NCBI GenBank assembly: GCA_907164885.2
Contig: OU015498.1
Coordinates: 87,691,642 to 87,755,641, forward strand
DNA length: 64,000 bases
DNA from: Dolomedes plantarius
Taxonomy: Eukaryota > Arthropoda > Arachnida > Araneae > Dolomedidae
Direction: 5' to 3'
In this document: positions 1 through 12,500 of the stretch, piece by piece
Position numbering within the stretch: the first letter of the stretch is position 1
How the letters are laid out: each line of letters begins with the position of its first letter
Position numbers and translations under genes: made by a program
Notes under the pieces: generated by a model
Seen by the model: only the letters and a program-made list of their open reading frames with translations
What the model was told of the DNA's origin: nothing
Database searches by the model: none

Positions 1-1130
1 AATACGACATTTGCGAGGAGCATAAAAGTGCATGCCTCAGAACAAGGCGAGAATTGTCGCTGCGAGGCTGAGATTAGACATCTGGCATAGCCAAATTGTA
101 ACAATGACCTCCAGGCATCATTTGACCGAAGAACTGCGATGGCGAACTATTGGGAGACTAGAGGCAGGACAAAGACAGAAGTGGCCAGATGGCTAAATGT
201 GAGTCCGTCTGTGGTTCATAGACTTTGGCAACAATTTCTAACCACGGATTCGGCATCCAGGAGGTTCAGCCAAGGACGGCCATACGCTACGACGAGTGCC
301 GAGGACCGACATTTGTCATGCGCACGAAGGAATAGAACCGTAACTCTGTCTGCAGATCCTCCCTCTCTGCAAGCTCTGGAAGGTTGGTATCAACGTCAAC
401 CGTGCGTAGAAGGCGTCACGAAGGTGATCTTTTGCGAGGCGAACCATCCATTTGCGGTCCCGCTCACGGACCCGCCATAGGCAGGAACGTTTGCAGTGGG
501 CACGTCAACATTCCACTATAACGGCGTGACATCGAATGGAGGGCTGTTCTCTTTACGGATGAGTCCAGGTTTAGCCTCCAAACCGATAGTAGGCGTATTT
601 TGATTTGGAGAGAACCTGGAACTCGTTTTCATCCATCAGCACATCCGTGAAGAGATGCATTCGGATCAGGCAGTGTCTGTGTTTGTGGTGGTATCTCTTT
701 GGGTGGACGCACAGACCTCCATGTCTTTCCCCAGTGGAAATGTTGAATGGAATGCTCACACCTATAGAGATGACATCCTTGATACTTATGTGTGCCCTTA
801 TGCCGGGGCAATAGGTGATGCTTTCGTGCTAACAGGGCGATAACGCGAGACCGTCACCAGGGCTCACATCGTGGATGCTTATCTTGAGCAGGAAACAATT
901 CAACGCAGGAGTGGCCAGCTCGATCACCGGGATCTGTGAATCCTATCGAGCATGTTTGGGACGCTTTAAGTCGACGTATAGCTGCTCTCGATCCTCCTCC
1001 TAGGACCCTAGCCACGCTTTCAACTGCTTTGCAAGAGCAAGGTTCTCACTTCCTACCGAAATAGACCGCATAATTCACAGCATCACACATCGCTGTATTG
1101 CTTCTCGGGGATCATACGCCATATTAAAGG
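1..1130 (+). mobile_element. Tc1-like DNA transposon remnant, left end outside window
   Basis: Broken Tc1/mariner-superfamily transposase. The N-terminal part reads as RWRTIGRLEAGQ near 130, then in another frame as the HTH segment VARWLNVSPSVVHRLWQQF and the GRP linker followed by ATTSAEDRHLS (about 180-320). A later frame has WRAVLFTDESRFSLQTDSR (about 540-595), which holds the first catalytic Asp region. The motif NPIEHVWDALSRRIAAL with the final acidic residue is at about 930-990. At least two frameshifts and several in-frame stops make it inactive. Homology ends near 1130 in AT-rich sequence; I found no right inverted repeat, and the left end is cut by the window. It lies upstream of the BMP-like exons, so probably in an intron of that gene. 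Confidence 0.8.
76..1064 (+). pseudogene. Tc1-like transposase pseudogene
   Basis: Coding remains of the transposase inside the element above. The HTH region is on one frame up to about 330. The catalytic core is split over other frames, with a stop just after the first-Asp region near 600 and another near 650. The C-terminal DDE segment (WPARSP, then NPIEHVWD) runs to a stop near 1062. Family proteins are about 340 aa, so nearly full length is present but it cannot be read through. Confidence 0.7.
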
Positions 1131-1358
1131 TACTTTTCCTATACCAACTGACACATCCGGTTTGTTCTTGTATACATATGCTAGTTTCTATACACCATAA
1201 TTGTCTAGCTATTTCTTTTTATGCTATTTATACCTACCTATGTGTTGTATAATGTGTATAAGTTTCATTAAATTTTACGCTTAACTTTATGAGTAATCGC
1301 TATTTTTTGTGACTTTTCTTAATTTTGATAACCTCCATATTTTCATCCTTTATTTTAG

Positions 1359-2543
1359 GACTGACAGTAAAAGTGCTGGACTCACTCGGACACGAATGGT
1401 CGAATCGAAGAGTTCATCGTTTACAAAACTTCAGAAAGCCAATACTAATTATCTTCAGCAAAGATCCCAAAATTACAAAAGTTGCAGCCTCTAGAAGTAA
1501 GCTTCAAACATTTTGCTTCACTAACAGGAAAGAGGTTGAGGATGATTCGATGCACGGTTGATATTCGGGATGTATTGTACAGTGACTATAAAAACAAAAA
1601 TGTGTGATTGATTTCAATATTAATTTTCCTTGGTAGATTTAGGGTCATATTTCAAATTATCTCAGGATAAGGTAGCTTAAGTACGTTAATATACACAAAA
1701 TGCGCGATTATCCATGCATCGCGAGAGAAAACAGAGTTACGAATGAAATATAAATTATCAGAAAGAATGTCAATGTAACTCACAAAGAAATAAAACACTT
1801 TTTCTAGAATGAAAATTAAAAATCTATGCAAGTTTTTATTATTTTAATCAAGCCCAATTTAAACCCTTTAAGTACTTTATCTCAAAACCGCTGAATGCTA
1901 ATCCACAAATAATTTTTTACAGTACTCAAGGACATTTTTTAATCCCCCGTATTTTCTGATCTTTCGTGCAAACTCGGTCATTAATTTGTACGAATAATCA
2001 GGTTGAGTATATAGATGATTCAAAACCTATGAACAGTACTGAACCATTCAGAAGATTTGATTGTTCATTTGAGGACGAGGTTTTTAATGATATTTTTGCG
2101 GCAAACAGTCATTTTCCGCAAATCCATTTTATTCTCCCCTCCACATTTTGAGAGCATTAACTTCGATAACTGCGAGAAAAGAATAAGGGGCTGTTTACAT
2201 TGCATCCGTCAGCGTTACTCGTATCGAAAAGTTTATAGCCAATCAGAGTTTAACACGGTTAGACGCGAATTTGCAGTACTCGTGATTGGTTAAAATTTTG
2301 ATGCGAGTAACGCTGATGCTGACGGATGTAATGTGAACAGTCCCTATCAGAGGTAAGAAAATTTTTCATGAGAAAGAGACAATACCAGTCTGGTAAAGGC
2401 CACTCAATTAATAGCGAAAAAACTCAATTAATAGCGTAGATAAGCGAAAAAAAGAATAAAAAATGGAAATAATTGTAAAATTGAAAGTCTAAGTTTCAAT
2501 TTAACAAGTTAGATTGACGATATAGAGCCGGCGACGACAAGGG

Positions 2544-2574
<31 letters not shown>

Positions 2575-3367
2575 CAAAGAGGATCTTAAATCCCATACTC
2601 AGTTAATGAAATAAGGACAACTGTCAACTGTCGATCGAATTGTTCAGCTTAATGGAATACTTATCGTAAATAAAAATAATATTCTAGAAAAATTCACATA
2701 AAAAGCCATCGTAAAGAAAATAATAGGTTGTCAAGAAAATCAAAGAGTATGTAGTCAAACTCTGCAAGAAATAAAATTTTAAAAGACATCAGTTCCCAAG
2801 TGGGATATTAGCATTCAGTTCTTCCTTTGACACATCGATAACAAGAAATGATTAACTTCATATTTCTTTTTAGTTTTGTGTGTTTAATGTCTATGATATT
2901 AAAATACCATTCTTTCTTTTTCTCTTCGCATAGGTACTCAAGTTTCTAGTTCCCTTCAGTCTATTTCAACAAATGAAAACAGAGCAAAGCTAAACAATTC
3001 AGAAAAAGGAATTACCCGAAAAACACGATCCGCATCCTCTCCCGAGACTGGACTTTGTTCACGACACGAACTTCGTGTCGATTTCGATAAACTTGGCTGG
3101 TCTACGTGGATTATATCACCGAAATGGTACGACGCTTATGTCTGTTCTGGGGCTTGTGCCTTTCCGTTAGGTCAGAATCTGAGGCCAACTAATCATGCCA
3201 CAGTTCAAAGTATAGTTCATGAACTAGGACTAACAGACGGAGTTCGGGCTCCCTGTTGCGTTCCCACCGAGCTGCATCCAGTGAGCCTATTGTATTTTGA
3301 TGAACGCTCTAATGTGGTTTTAAAACAGTATGATGATATGATTGCAGCAGGATGTGGATGTCAATAA
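1359..3367 (+). CDS. TGF-beta superfamily ligand, BMP3/GDF10-like, last two exons (5' part missing)
   Basis: Secreted dimeric growth factor. Exons are 1359-1496 and 2934-3367, with stop TAA at 3365-3367. The first exon has acceptor TTTTAG and strong donor GTAAGC and reads RKPILIIFSKDPK, which fits the end of a BMP propeptide. Its phase-1 end (A) joins the GT at the start of the second exon to give Ser. The second exon carries a minimal furin site RKTR, then the mature domain with all seven knot cysteines: GLC, VCSGAC, PCCVPTEL and final CGCQ. WSTWIISPKWYDAY and NHATVQSIV resemble BMP3/GDF10 more than BMP2/4, BMP5-8 or ADMP; this assignment is by eye. Upstream exons with the signal peptide lie outside the window. 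A possible AATAAA polyadenylation signal is at 3493-3498. A donor at 1557 would also keep the phase but is weaker. The mature exon is near certain; the propeptide exon is about 0.7. Confidence 0.88.
2187..2344. mobile_element. 158-bp MITE with about 40-bp terminal inverted repeats, Harbinger-like
   Basis: The left end starts GGGGCTGTTTACATTGCATC. The right end, read in reverse, starts GGGACTGTTCACATTACATC, and both continue CCGTCAGC ... GTTACTCG. Flanking triplets are TAA and TAT, so a TWA-type 3-bp target duplication is possible but imperfect. The centre holds CCAATCAG and TGATTGG in inverted order, so the whole unit can fold into one hairpin. There is no coding capacity. It sits in the intron between the two BMP-like exons. 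The Harbinger assignment rests on the GGG terminus and 3-bp target and is tentative. Confidence 0.65.
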
Positions 3368-3774
3368 TCATGAAAAAAGTGTGACGCAATTATGAGTGTT
3401 TATTTATGGAGAATTAAATGTTTTTAACGTCGATTTTTTTAAGCGGTTCATTGTAATTATTCCAGGAAAAGGTATGTTTTGACTAATACACCAATAAACT
3501 AATCACAGTGAGCCAAGAACATATTCTTTTGTGCAACACAAATTAGCTCGTCTGAAATATCTAAGTTTAATATTAAATTGAAGGAAAGTTATGCCGGCAA
3601 ATTATTGAGTTATTATAAAAGTTAAAATATTTATAGAAGATATCACGTTAGAAAACTTAATGTCTAAACTAATGTCTACATAAATTTACCAATTTATGCT
3701 CATACTAGTGTACAGTTTTTTACTATAATTTAACATGATGGGGCAGTTTGAAGCGCATCTTCTTAAGCAAAACG
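3368..3774 (+). other. 3' untranslated and flanking sequence of the BMP-like gene
   Basis: AT-rich sequence after the stop codon with no coding potential. AATAAA at 3493-3498 is the most plausible polyadenylation signal, about 130 bases past the stop. I see nothing else here. Confidence 0.4.
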
Positions 3775-3779
3775 AGTGA

Positions 3780-3902
3780 TAAACCGACCTGGACCTACAG
3801 CTTAAAGAGGACTTAAACTGGCTACGAACACCCTTGCCAACCGCAGGGTTCAAGCCCATAGACTTGAGATCCAGTTCTTAGCGGCCCCAGCTATTCCTCC
3901 CT
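3780..3902 (-). repeat. tRNA-derived SINE copy (fragment)
   Basis: On the minus strand a tRNA-like B-box region (GGGCTTGAACCCTG) is followed by GTTGGCAAGGGTGTTCGTAGCC and then GCTGTAGGTCCAGGTCGGTTT. The same body order, TTGGCATGGAcatttgTAGCC then AGTAGGTCCTGGTCTAAT, occurs in the copies at 4640-4985, so these belong to one family. The A-box end is degraded. I could not find target duplications. Confidence 0.6.
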
Positions 3903-3905
3903 CGT

Positions 3906-4630
3906 TTGGCCTATGGTTTAAATGATTCGTTTAAGATTAAACTAAAATTTAAAAAGCTTTTATCTCCCAGACAAATAGATATTTGTCCAAACATATGAAC
4001 GCTAACATTTGAGAGTTTCTCCGTAAAATTTTCAGAGATATGTGCAAGTTCAATACACACGTTACTACGATAAACTACCGAAGCTGATGATTCTCGTCTC
4101 TGAATAACTGTAACTGTATGATCTCAGTCAAGGATTTAATAACGTTTAGAACACAAATAAGTTTTATACTCCCCAGTTTCCGGCAGTATGCTCATACCTT
4201 TATGTATTCAAACTAAGCAACTGTAGTCGGACCTTTTCCGATGAAGCTTTTTTAACTCAGTAAGAGTATGAGCCGTTGGAGCATGCGTTGAAGTACCCTA
4301 GATGTACTTCAACACATCAAACTGCAATCATAGGAATGAAGCTATTCAAAATATAAGAACAGTAGTTTCAAGAGAAAGAAAATTTCTTTATGTTAACGGA
4401 TTTAGGACCAACCATTTCTACAGAATTATTTAAAAAATTCATCCTTAACATAACAAAGATTTATAAATTCTATGGTCAATTGGCATAATGCTCTCTCATT
4501 TAGAGATATACCATTATGAAAAGATTCCAACCAACAAAAATAGGCCTAACAAGATGGGAAGGGGAGAGCCAGTATAATTCCCACTCAGGCCATGGGCTAT
4601 AAGGATACCCATTCAACAATTTTTCCAATA
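3906..4630. other. Non-coding AT-rich sequence with one perfect hairpin
   Basis: No gene is seen. The one clear structure is a hairpin at 4287-4313: GTTGAAGTAC, a 7-base loop, then GTACTTCAAC, a perfect 10-bp stem. It could be the core of a decayed MITE; no terminal repeats were found around it. Confidence 0.4.
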
Positions 4631-4639
4631 ATGGTTGAG

Positions 4640-4985
4640 AGCACTATGGTCATTGTTTGCTACACGACGGTAAATTAGACCAGGACCTACTGCTTAAAAT
4701 AGATTCTGAACGGCTACAAATGTCCATGCCAAGAGTGGGTTTGGTTTGAATCACTACAATCAACATTTTGCTACACAAAGGCTAATTAGACCAGGACCTA
4801 CAGTTTAAAGCCAATTCTGAATGGCTATAAACATCCATGCCAACAGAGGGACTCGAAACCACAGGATATGAACCGAATGCCAGCGCCCTAACCATTCGGT
4901 CATCACCTGGCACCAAAAGTGGGACTCGAACCCACAGACTCTGGACTGAATGCCAGGGCCTATCCATTCAGCCATCGCCCAATTT
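4640..4985 (-). repeat. tRNA-derived SINE cluster, including a copy with two tandem tRNA-like heads
   Basis: Read on the minus strand from 4985, a tRNA-like unit comes first, with A-box TGGCTGAATGG and B-box GGGTTCGAGTCCCAC (about 4912-4981). A second tRNA-like unit follows directly (about 4838-4913) with ACCGAATGGTTAGGGCGC and GGTTTCGAGTCC. The SINE body comes next, ending near 4770 with GTAGGTCCTGGTCTAATTAG. A further body copy lies at about 4640-4740. The heads are diverged from functional tRNAs and run into a SINE body, so these are not tRNA genes. The parent tRNA could not be assigned with confidence. Confidence 0.65.
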
Positions 4986-5089
4986 TCAAATGATATATCA
5001 ATAGTTTATACACAAATTTCCTTTGCATCAAGTTATATAAAAAATTATCAGCAAATCGAAGTGTGGTGGAGGGATCTAAAACCTCTCGC

Positions 5090-5525
5090 CAAAATTTTTT
5101 TAGATGAAAGTAGTGTCAGTTGCTTGCACACTTTAGTACCACATTCCTTCAACCATGCTTCTATAATTGCATCGATATGGAGGAAAGTTCATGAGTTACT
5201 CCTCCAAAGAATACAGAAATTTAGATAAAAGAAAGATGCCAATTCTTGTACCTTGTTTGTAGCAGTTTCTACCAAAAAAATTTAGTTTGATTTGTTTTTC
5301 CTTCAAAATAGTCGAGTACAAAGTATGTTTGAAGACATGTGGAACATCATTGCATCAATGAATTTTTACAGAGAAGTAGTGGTTATCATTTGTATGAAAC
5401 ACATTTCATTTGTAACTCATCACTTTAAAAGATATATGCAAATCAAAAAGGGAACTAGAGAAATGCCACCATCTATGAATCTTTACACAAAAGTAGTACC
5501 AATCATCTGTACCCACTTTTTAAAT
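5090..5525. repeat. Degenerate tandem or dispersed repeat units
   Basis: Two segments resemble each other: ATGAATTTTTACAGAGAAGTAGT with TTATCATTTGTAT near 5358-5396, and ATGAATCTTTACACAAAAGTAGT with AATCATCTGTAC near 5475-5513. A weaker third unit (GATGAAAGTAGTGTCAGTTG) is near 5104. I see no coding sense in either strand. It may be an old minisatellite or internal duplication of an unknown repeat. Confidence 0.35.
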
Positions 5526-5839
5526 ATATATATATATATACACACATATATATATTTAAAAAAAACCTCATTTGTATTTTATTATTTTTAAAAGATCTTC
5601 GCATTGGAGACTTTCTCTAGCTCCCCCATGCCCCCTCCACACACAAGGATTTTTTTTAAATTGGGGACATTATTTTCCCTAAGAATTTTTTTATGGTTTG
5701 TATTTTAGACCACCTAGAATTTTTTAATAACTGCATTTGAGATCCAGAAGGCTAACAGATTTCTTACACAGGTAAACAAAACTCATTTCCATTGTACTCC
5801 TAGGTTTCAATAAAATAATTCTTACAGCATTAGCTTCTG

Positions 5840-6519
5840 CATTACATTTATTTCCATAGACATTGGTGTGGACTGAAACCAAAAGCAGGCCCAATAGAAG
5901 AAAATTGGTTGATAGGGGGAGAAGATTTAGTGTACAGCAATATTAGATGTATAAATATGTAAGCAAGATCAAACAGGGCACAAAACCTTTTATTTTCACA
6001 AAATGTCATAGCATAATACAACTGACAAGTAATTACTACATACAGGCAACAGTTTAGCATTACAAATTTGAGTGAAATGACCAAGAAATGGATTTAAATA
6101 TTTCCCCGAAAGTTGAATGAAAAAGAAAACTTCCAGGTATTTTATGAATTAAATAAGGGATGCAAATACATATCCACAAATTGTACACAAAACAAACAAG
6201 AAAAAAATAATTTATGAGATTCTAGACCTAGAAGGCTATAGAAAAAATAATGACTGCAAGACTGAAAATAGGAATTTTTGATTTTTCAATTTAACAAGTT
6301 TATAATTATTCAGTACTTTGCCTCAGAAAGCTGCCAACTTAAATAATTTGTTTTACTATGAGATAACTTAATTTTATATGTTCTAGCTATATTGCTGCGA
6401 CTTCTTCACAGCAACTTAGATCATTCAAATGCTATAAACAATAAACTTTGTATAGTTCTAATTTAAAAATAAATATGAAAATTTCATTCAAAACATTCAA
6501 GTGCAGGTGAAACATCTCA
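5840..6519 (-). other. Probable VDAC 3' untranslated region
   Basis: This is the sequence downstream of the VDAC stop codon on the minus strand. AATAAA-type signals on that strand occur near 5991 and 5849, so the transcript could end around 5.8-6.0 kb. The only longer open frame here lies inside this presumed 3' UTR and resembles nothing I know. Confidence 0.4.
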
Positions 6520-9500
6520 TTAAGCCTCTAACTCTAAACCTAAACCAAGTTTGTGACCACCCTGGTTGAAACTCCTGCCATCAATCATTGCAGATAAAGT
6601 CAGTCGAATTCCTAAACAAAAATAGAAATAAAAAAATATTAACATTTCAAAAATAAATCCTGAAGACTTATGCAGGAAAAAACAAAGATATTTCAGAACT
6701 TACCTTCTCGCAATCTGTGAGTAATACCCAAGCCAATTTGGCTAGAGTTGTTAATTTTTGCCTGAAACAGATTATATGAATATATATAAATATAAATTCA
6801 ACTCACTGAAAAACTTAACTTTAAAGCCATATCATGAAAACAATTTATGAAAACAGATTCTCAAATAATCAACTATATGATATACTTTATCGTAAAAGTT
6901 CTTAAGGATATTACACTGGTTTTTAAAAAGAATGCAAAAATATCACTTAAAAAATACCTTGCTCTCTTATTCTATAGAGAAAACTATCAGAGCAGTATTT
7001 ACAAAACAATTAAAAATCTTTCAACAAGAAAACTAAAGGGGAAGTTTAAAACATTTTAATTGCTTTCTCCCACTTGCACACACACAGTCACAGCATAGTA
7101 ATGCATGTGCATAAATCACAATAGTAAACCTATACAATTGTTTATGATTAGCAATTTTTGATTTTTTTTGGAGATTAACCTTAGGTATGTCAGCATTTTG
7201 ATGGTTAAAAAATTGTTCCTATAAAAAGTTATGTATAACACGTATTTTGTAATAATTCTACTTGTTCAAATTTTGCTTTTTTGCATTACATTTTATGCAT
7301 CTTGAAATTTTACAACTTTACATATTTTTGAATTACAAGCTCTCCTGTCCCATACATTCTCCCATAAGGCAGGAAATAAAGAAGTGAAATTACAATTATA
7401 AGAATTGAAAAAACAGTAATTGAAAATTTTAAAAATAATAACATATTGCTTTACTGACATCACATCTATTTTTTTTTTCATGTTAAAAAAATAAATCTTA
7501 TATTTCATTATGAGGTGAATTTTTAACTCTGTGCATCATTAATCAGTTTTTATTTTAAAAATTTCATGATAAATAATAATATCTCTTTATATAACTATCA
7601 CCATTCACATAACTCTATACGAAAATTATTTTAAAAACCTATAAAAATGACAAATCTTTTTTCAAAGGTAAAAAAAGATGAAATAAAGTGATAGTAATGA
7701 AGTCGCTTTTAATGTATTCAGCTATCTCGATGAGAGACTTGCAAGAGCAAACCCTTAGATCAGGACTAATGCACACCTTTTAAAAGTATATTTTTAACAG
7801 GGAAGAAATGATTGAATTTTTAACTGGGAAACAGCTGTTGAAAAGTATTGCTTCATTTCAAAAGACTACAATAAAAATATCAACATTCTTTCCACTCTTT
7901 ATCCAATGGAATTAGCCCCAAAATAGGATTCTCTTGGAGGAAAACATGAACAAGAATAAGAGTTGAAAAGTTCGATGCCTTCATGAAACATGCAGACAAT
8001 GTAATCATTAACAAGAAATCATAAAAACTAAAGATATTAGAATATAAATAGTTTACCCTTAAAGAAGTATCATCGTCAATACTGTAAACACAACCAAGAC
8101 CAAATGATGTAGCATTATTTCCAGCACACCAAGCTAGTTGCACGCCAGTTTCAAGATTAGGATTCACTTTTTGATAAACTGATCCTCCAAACTCTTGACC
8201 ATCATTTCTGCCATAAAAAAAGCTCATATTTATGTAAAATTAAAAGTTAATTTCACAAGGAAGATTATTTTAAACTAAACCTTTCTATACTTACACATGT
8301 GTATGCAAAACAAAATCACTTGTAGCATATCCTAGTGCAAAGTTAAGCTTATGCAGTTTGTTCTTAAGAACTTCCATAGATGTTTGAGCTCCAACAAGCC
8401 ATCCTTGTAAGCTGTAAAGACAAAGGAAAAATATCACAAAATGGACTGGGATTTTGTTAAAGGTATGAAGATTCCAATATTTTCTGTTTATAAATCAACA
8501 AATTAAATTCTCCAGTTTTCTGTGTGAGCTATGAATTAGTATTAAAACAAACAAGATGTTAAAAAAGCAAAATTTCTGAAAAATATTTGATTAAATTTAA
8601 TATTAGAAAAACATTTTATCTAAGATAACCCTCAAAAAATCCCTAATGGAATTAAGACTAAAAAAACAATAAAGAAAACAGGAATTAAGAAAATTGAATA
8701 CCTTAGCCCATTACATAAATCATGAGGGAAAAAAAATTCTCCATACTGACTAACAAAAATTTGTTTTGATCTTTTGGTTCAATAATTTAGTATATTTAGT
8801 AGTTTAAAGACAAACATTTTCTATAAACACTGACAGGAGAGGAAGTATGTCACTCCTAAAGTAAGCCAGACAGAAGTTTAAAGAACTAGGCTTTTCATTT
8901 TTAGACCATGCAAAAAACTTTTTTCTTCCTCCTATATTAAAAAAATCTAAAATTAAAATCAATACACAGGGGAAATTCAACTTTGTATAGTCATATAATG
9001 AGTATAATAGATCACTGTCTTCAGATAACTAATATAATGCATTCCACTTTAACAGCATACCTGAATTACTTTGCCACCCTACATCATATTTAATTTCTAA
9101 GGTGTTTTCTAATTAATCCTGCTTAGCATTATAGCTAGTGCTGAATCAAGATGGTGAATTGTGCATGATCAGTTAGACAAAAATCAATATTATACAAAAA
9201 TTATGTCAACTCATCTATAAACAAAATCTTATCAATATCGTTTTCATATATTGAAATTAATGTTTAAATACAGTTGTCATAATTGGCAGAAAAAGAATCA
9301 TATGGGCACTTGCAATCAAGATTGGCTAGGCAGAATAGATTAAGTTTTGTTTCATTACCTGTACTAAAAATATTTGAAAACTACTTTATTTACATTTACA
9401 GTTTGCTCTCCCCACTTCCTCTCCTTGAACTAGTTTAAAATTATTTAACTTATACCACAATAAGTACTTCAATATCAAGAATAGGAACAATTTTCAAGGC

Positions 9501-12500
9501 CCCTAGTATTTCCCTAATTTGCCAATGGTATAACACCACTGCAAACAAGTACCTCCAAGGGACAGAACATTTTAAGGGCTTGCCTTTACAAGAAACTTTA
9601 ATGTGTACAAAATACATTTGAGAAATTTAATTTATAAATATTTGTTATTTGAAATCAAGAAAAGGTTTACTGAAGCTCATTATTCCTTTGAGAGGCAACA
9701 TCAGACAATTATAATTTAAATTCTATATATCGAAACTTTTTAATACAAAATTAAAAATTTTAGGGATATTAAAATATTAAAAATTCAAAAATATTATTAT
9801 TAAAAATATTAATAAATAATAAAAAAATAATTACAATTCAGTTAAAATTAAATCCAAAGAGATTAATATTTTTAAAAATTTCAAAAACTTATTTGAATGG
9901 CATATTTTCAAAAAAGGTTATTTGAATGGCATGAAATCTTTCCAGTGGACAGTAATGTTTAGTACATACTATAAAATGTATGTACAGTTGCTATATTTAT
10001 TCATATGCAAGCTTCCTATACTACTCACTATAAATTTTAAGAGTTTTTCCTTATTTTTATGAAATTTTGAAATTATCTTCAATTTACCAGGGTTTACCCA
10101 GCAATATATTGAAAAAAAATCTGTATAAATTCTATTTATTTTAACAAAATTGTAAAATCAGCAAAAGAAGTACCTTAGAACAGATGATACATTAAGAATG
10201 GGAGCCTTTGTGTCAATATCCACATCTGAGTTAACGTGAAAATGTTTAGCTTTGAATGTGTTTCTAAGAACAGCAGATTTTTTCCTAAAGGATAAAAAAA
10301 ATATATATACAATACATGATTTTAATAACAATCACAAAATCTAAAAGGCCAGATCTTTACTTTTAAATTACAGGTTTAATTTTTTTTAAACTTTTAATGT
10401 TAACATTTTTGTACAATTTTAATACAATTTACAAATCATTCTCAATTACAAATATTGTTTAAAACAATTTAAATAAGAAAAAAAATGATTGATTGGCAGG
10501 TTTAGAGTGCTATGGTATACCATTTTGCTAGCAATGAAAGACTGGTAGCCTAAAAGAGCAAAACCCTAGAATGTATTTATAACCTAGAATGAATCAATAG
10601 ACAGTATCAAGATTACATTCTTCAGCAAAAAACCAATATTAGGTATCCAATGCAGCATATAACCACAGTGAAAAAATTAAAAAAAATTATTAGGCAAGGA
10701 AGAAATAATAGAAAATTTTATTAACATGGTCTTTTCAACAGTTATGCAATGATACTAAAAGACAAGATTGTTTTAAATTATGACAAAATTTAAGGTAAAT
10801 GACATTGGGAGAAGAGCCACAACTGCAAAAATATACATCTCCACTGTGTACCCAATAAGTCTGTAAAGTATGTTGGAGATTTATATTTTTCCAATTGCTT
10901 CCAATTAGTACTTTATCATGCGTATACTTTTTGATCTGTTAGTATTGCCTACCTAACTAATGAAGGGAAAATTCTAATATATTTACATATTTGTACCTTA
11001 TTTCCATTAAATATTTATATTTTATATTTTGACTTTATGATTGTATACATAACATTGAATGTAAAAATAAACATACATATGTAAGTAATATAAATATGTG
11101 CAGTATTTGTACAACCTTGAATAGATTTAGTATACTTCATTTATAACTTTTATAAGGATTGAAAATATTTTCAATCCAAATAGCAACATCACGTGTGATA
11201 TAGGAAAAACATGTATTTAATTGGTGTTTCTACTTTTCATTTGTGAGATAATTTTCTATGCTGCATGTAATCTGAAATACATATCCCTATTTCATATTTT
11301 TTGTTTTAATGAGATATTTTCATCAAGAAATATAAAGGGAAATTCAAGGTTATTGTTTGCTTCGCAGCATTATTTCACTGTTAACATTTCTTAAAGAAGG
11401 CTTGCAAGCCAAGATAAAAAGTATAAATGTATTGGCCAGATTCTCAGAATCAAACTGTTGAAATAATGATATTAATTACATTCTCTTAATAAAGATGAGA
11501 ATTGCATTCTCATGTATTAATCTTCTATTAATAGATGAGGATGCAATTTATAAGTTTTTAGTTAGAATAACTATTTAATTGTGCTCAATTTTCAATTAAA
11601 TTTATATACTTTTCTTAAATATATAAAAAAAAATACCTTTCATATTTTTATAGAGCTTTCATGTTTGTTGCTCTTATGCCTTCAAATATTTAATAAGCTT
11701 CTTCATGAATATCCTAATTTTGAGCAGTTGTAATGTATTAAAAATAGTATATTGATAATTTTAGTTCAAGCAGTCTTTTTAAGATTCAAGAGTCTTATGT
11801 GAAGTAATAAATAAATAAAAAAGGAAGAAGACTATTGCCATAAACAGGTCATAATAGAACAACTCCTTCAACAGAGAAAGACCTTCTCTGGGTTGTTTTA
11901 CCAGTGAAGTAATCTTTATTGCATATTAAATAGTTGGTGATATTTCATACAAATCTAATCACTGTCACATCTATGACATCATATGTTAAAGTGAATGACC
12001 AGTTACTCAGTATTATGAATAATTCACAATGATCTAGATCTCTGATCATTTCACCTATCTCAAATTTCATGCCGATCCCACTTGAGCAAAATAATAAGCT
12101 ATAGTAAAAATAAAATCATTTCCATATTTATAAAACCTTATACAATGAGAATTTTTACAGAAAAACTAACATTACAGAAAACTTAAAGAGCAAAATTATG
12201 AAGCAGTTTCACAGATCTTAAAAACGTTGAATTTTCTATACCTTTCAAGCAGCAAATCAATAAATGTTAAAACAAATACTGCTTTAAAGTACCATTATAA
12301 AGATACTCACTATAACCACCATAGCTATGCTCTAATAAAGAAAATAAAAGTCTCTTACTAAAATAAAAGCTATTACCCTAGATCAGCCATACTCAGCCTC
12401 TTTTTCTCCCGGGCCACATGCATGTTTCCTACGTTACACGGGCCACAACATAGTACTTTATACCTCATAATATAATAATGTAAAAATAAAACTCAAACCT

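Noticed and set aside
1309..1494. Alternative open frame over the BMP propeptide exon
   Set aside because: It is a shadow in another frame; only frame 2 gives a phase-compatible exon and a BMP-like sequence.
4838..4981. Two tRNA-like sequences on the minus strand
   Set aside because: The arms are diverged and both are tied to a repeated SINE body found elsewhere in the window, so I annotate them as SINE heads and not tRNA genes.
5848..6084. 78-codon minus-strand open frame
   Set aside because: It lies downstream of the VDAC stop codon in the presumed 3' UTR and resembles no protein.
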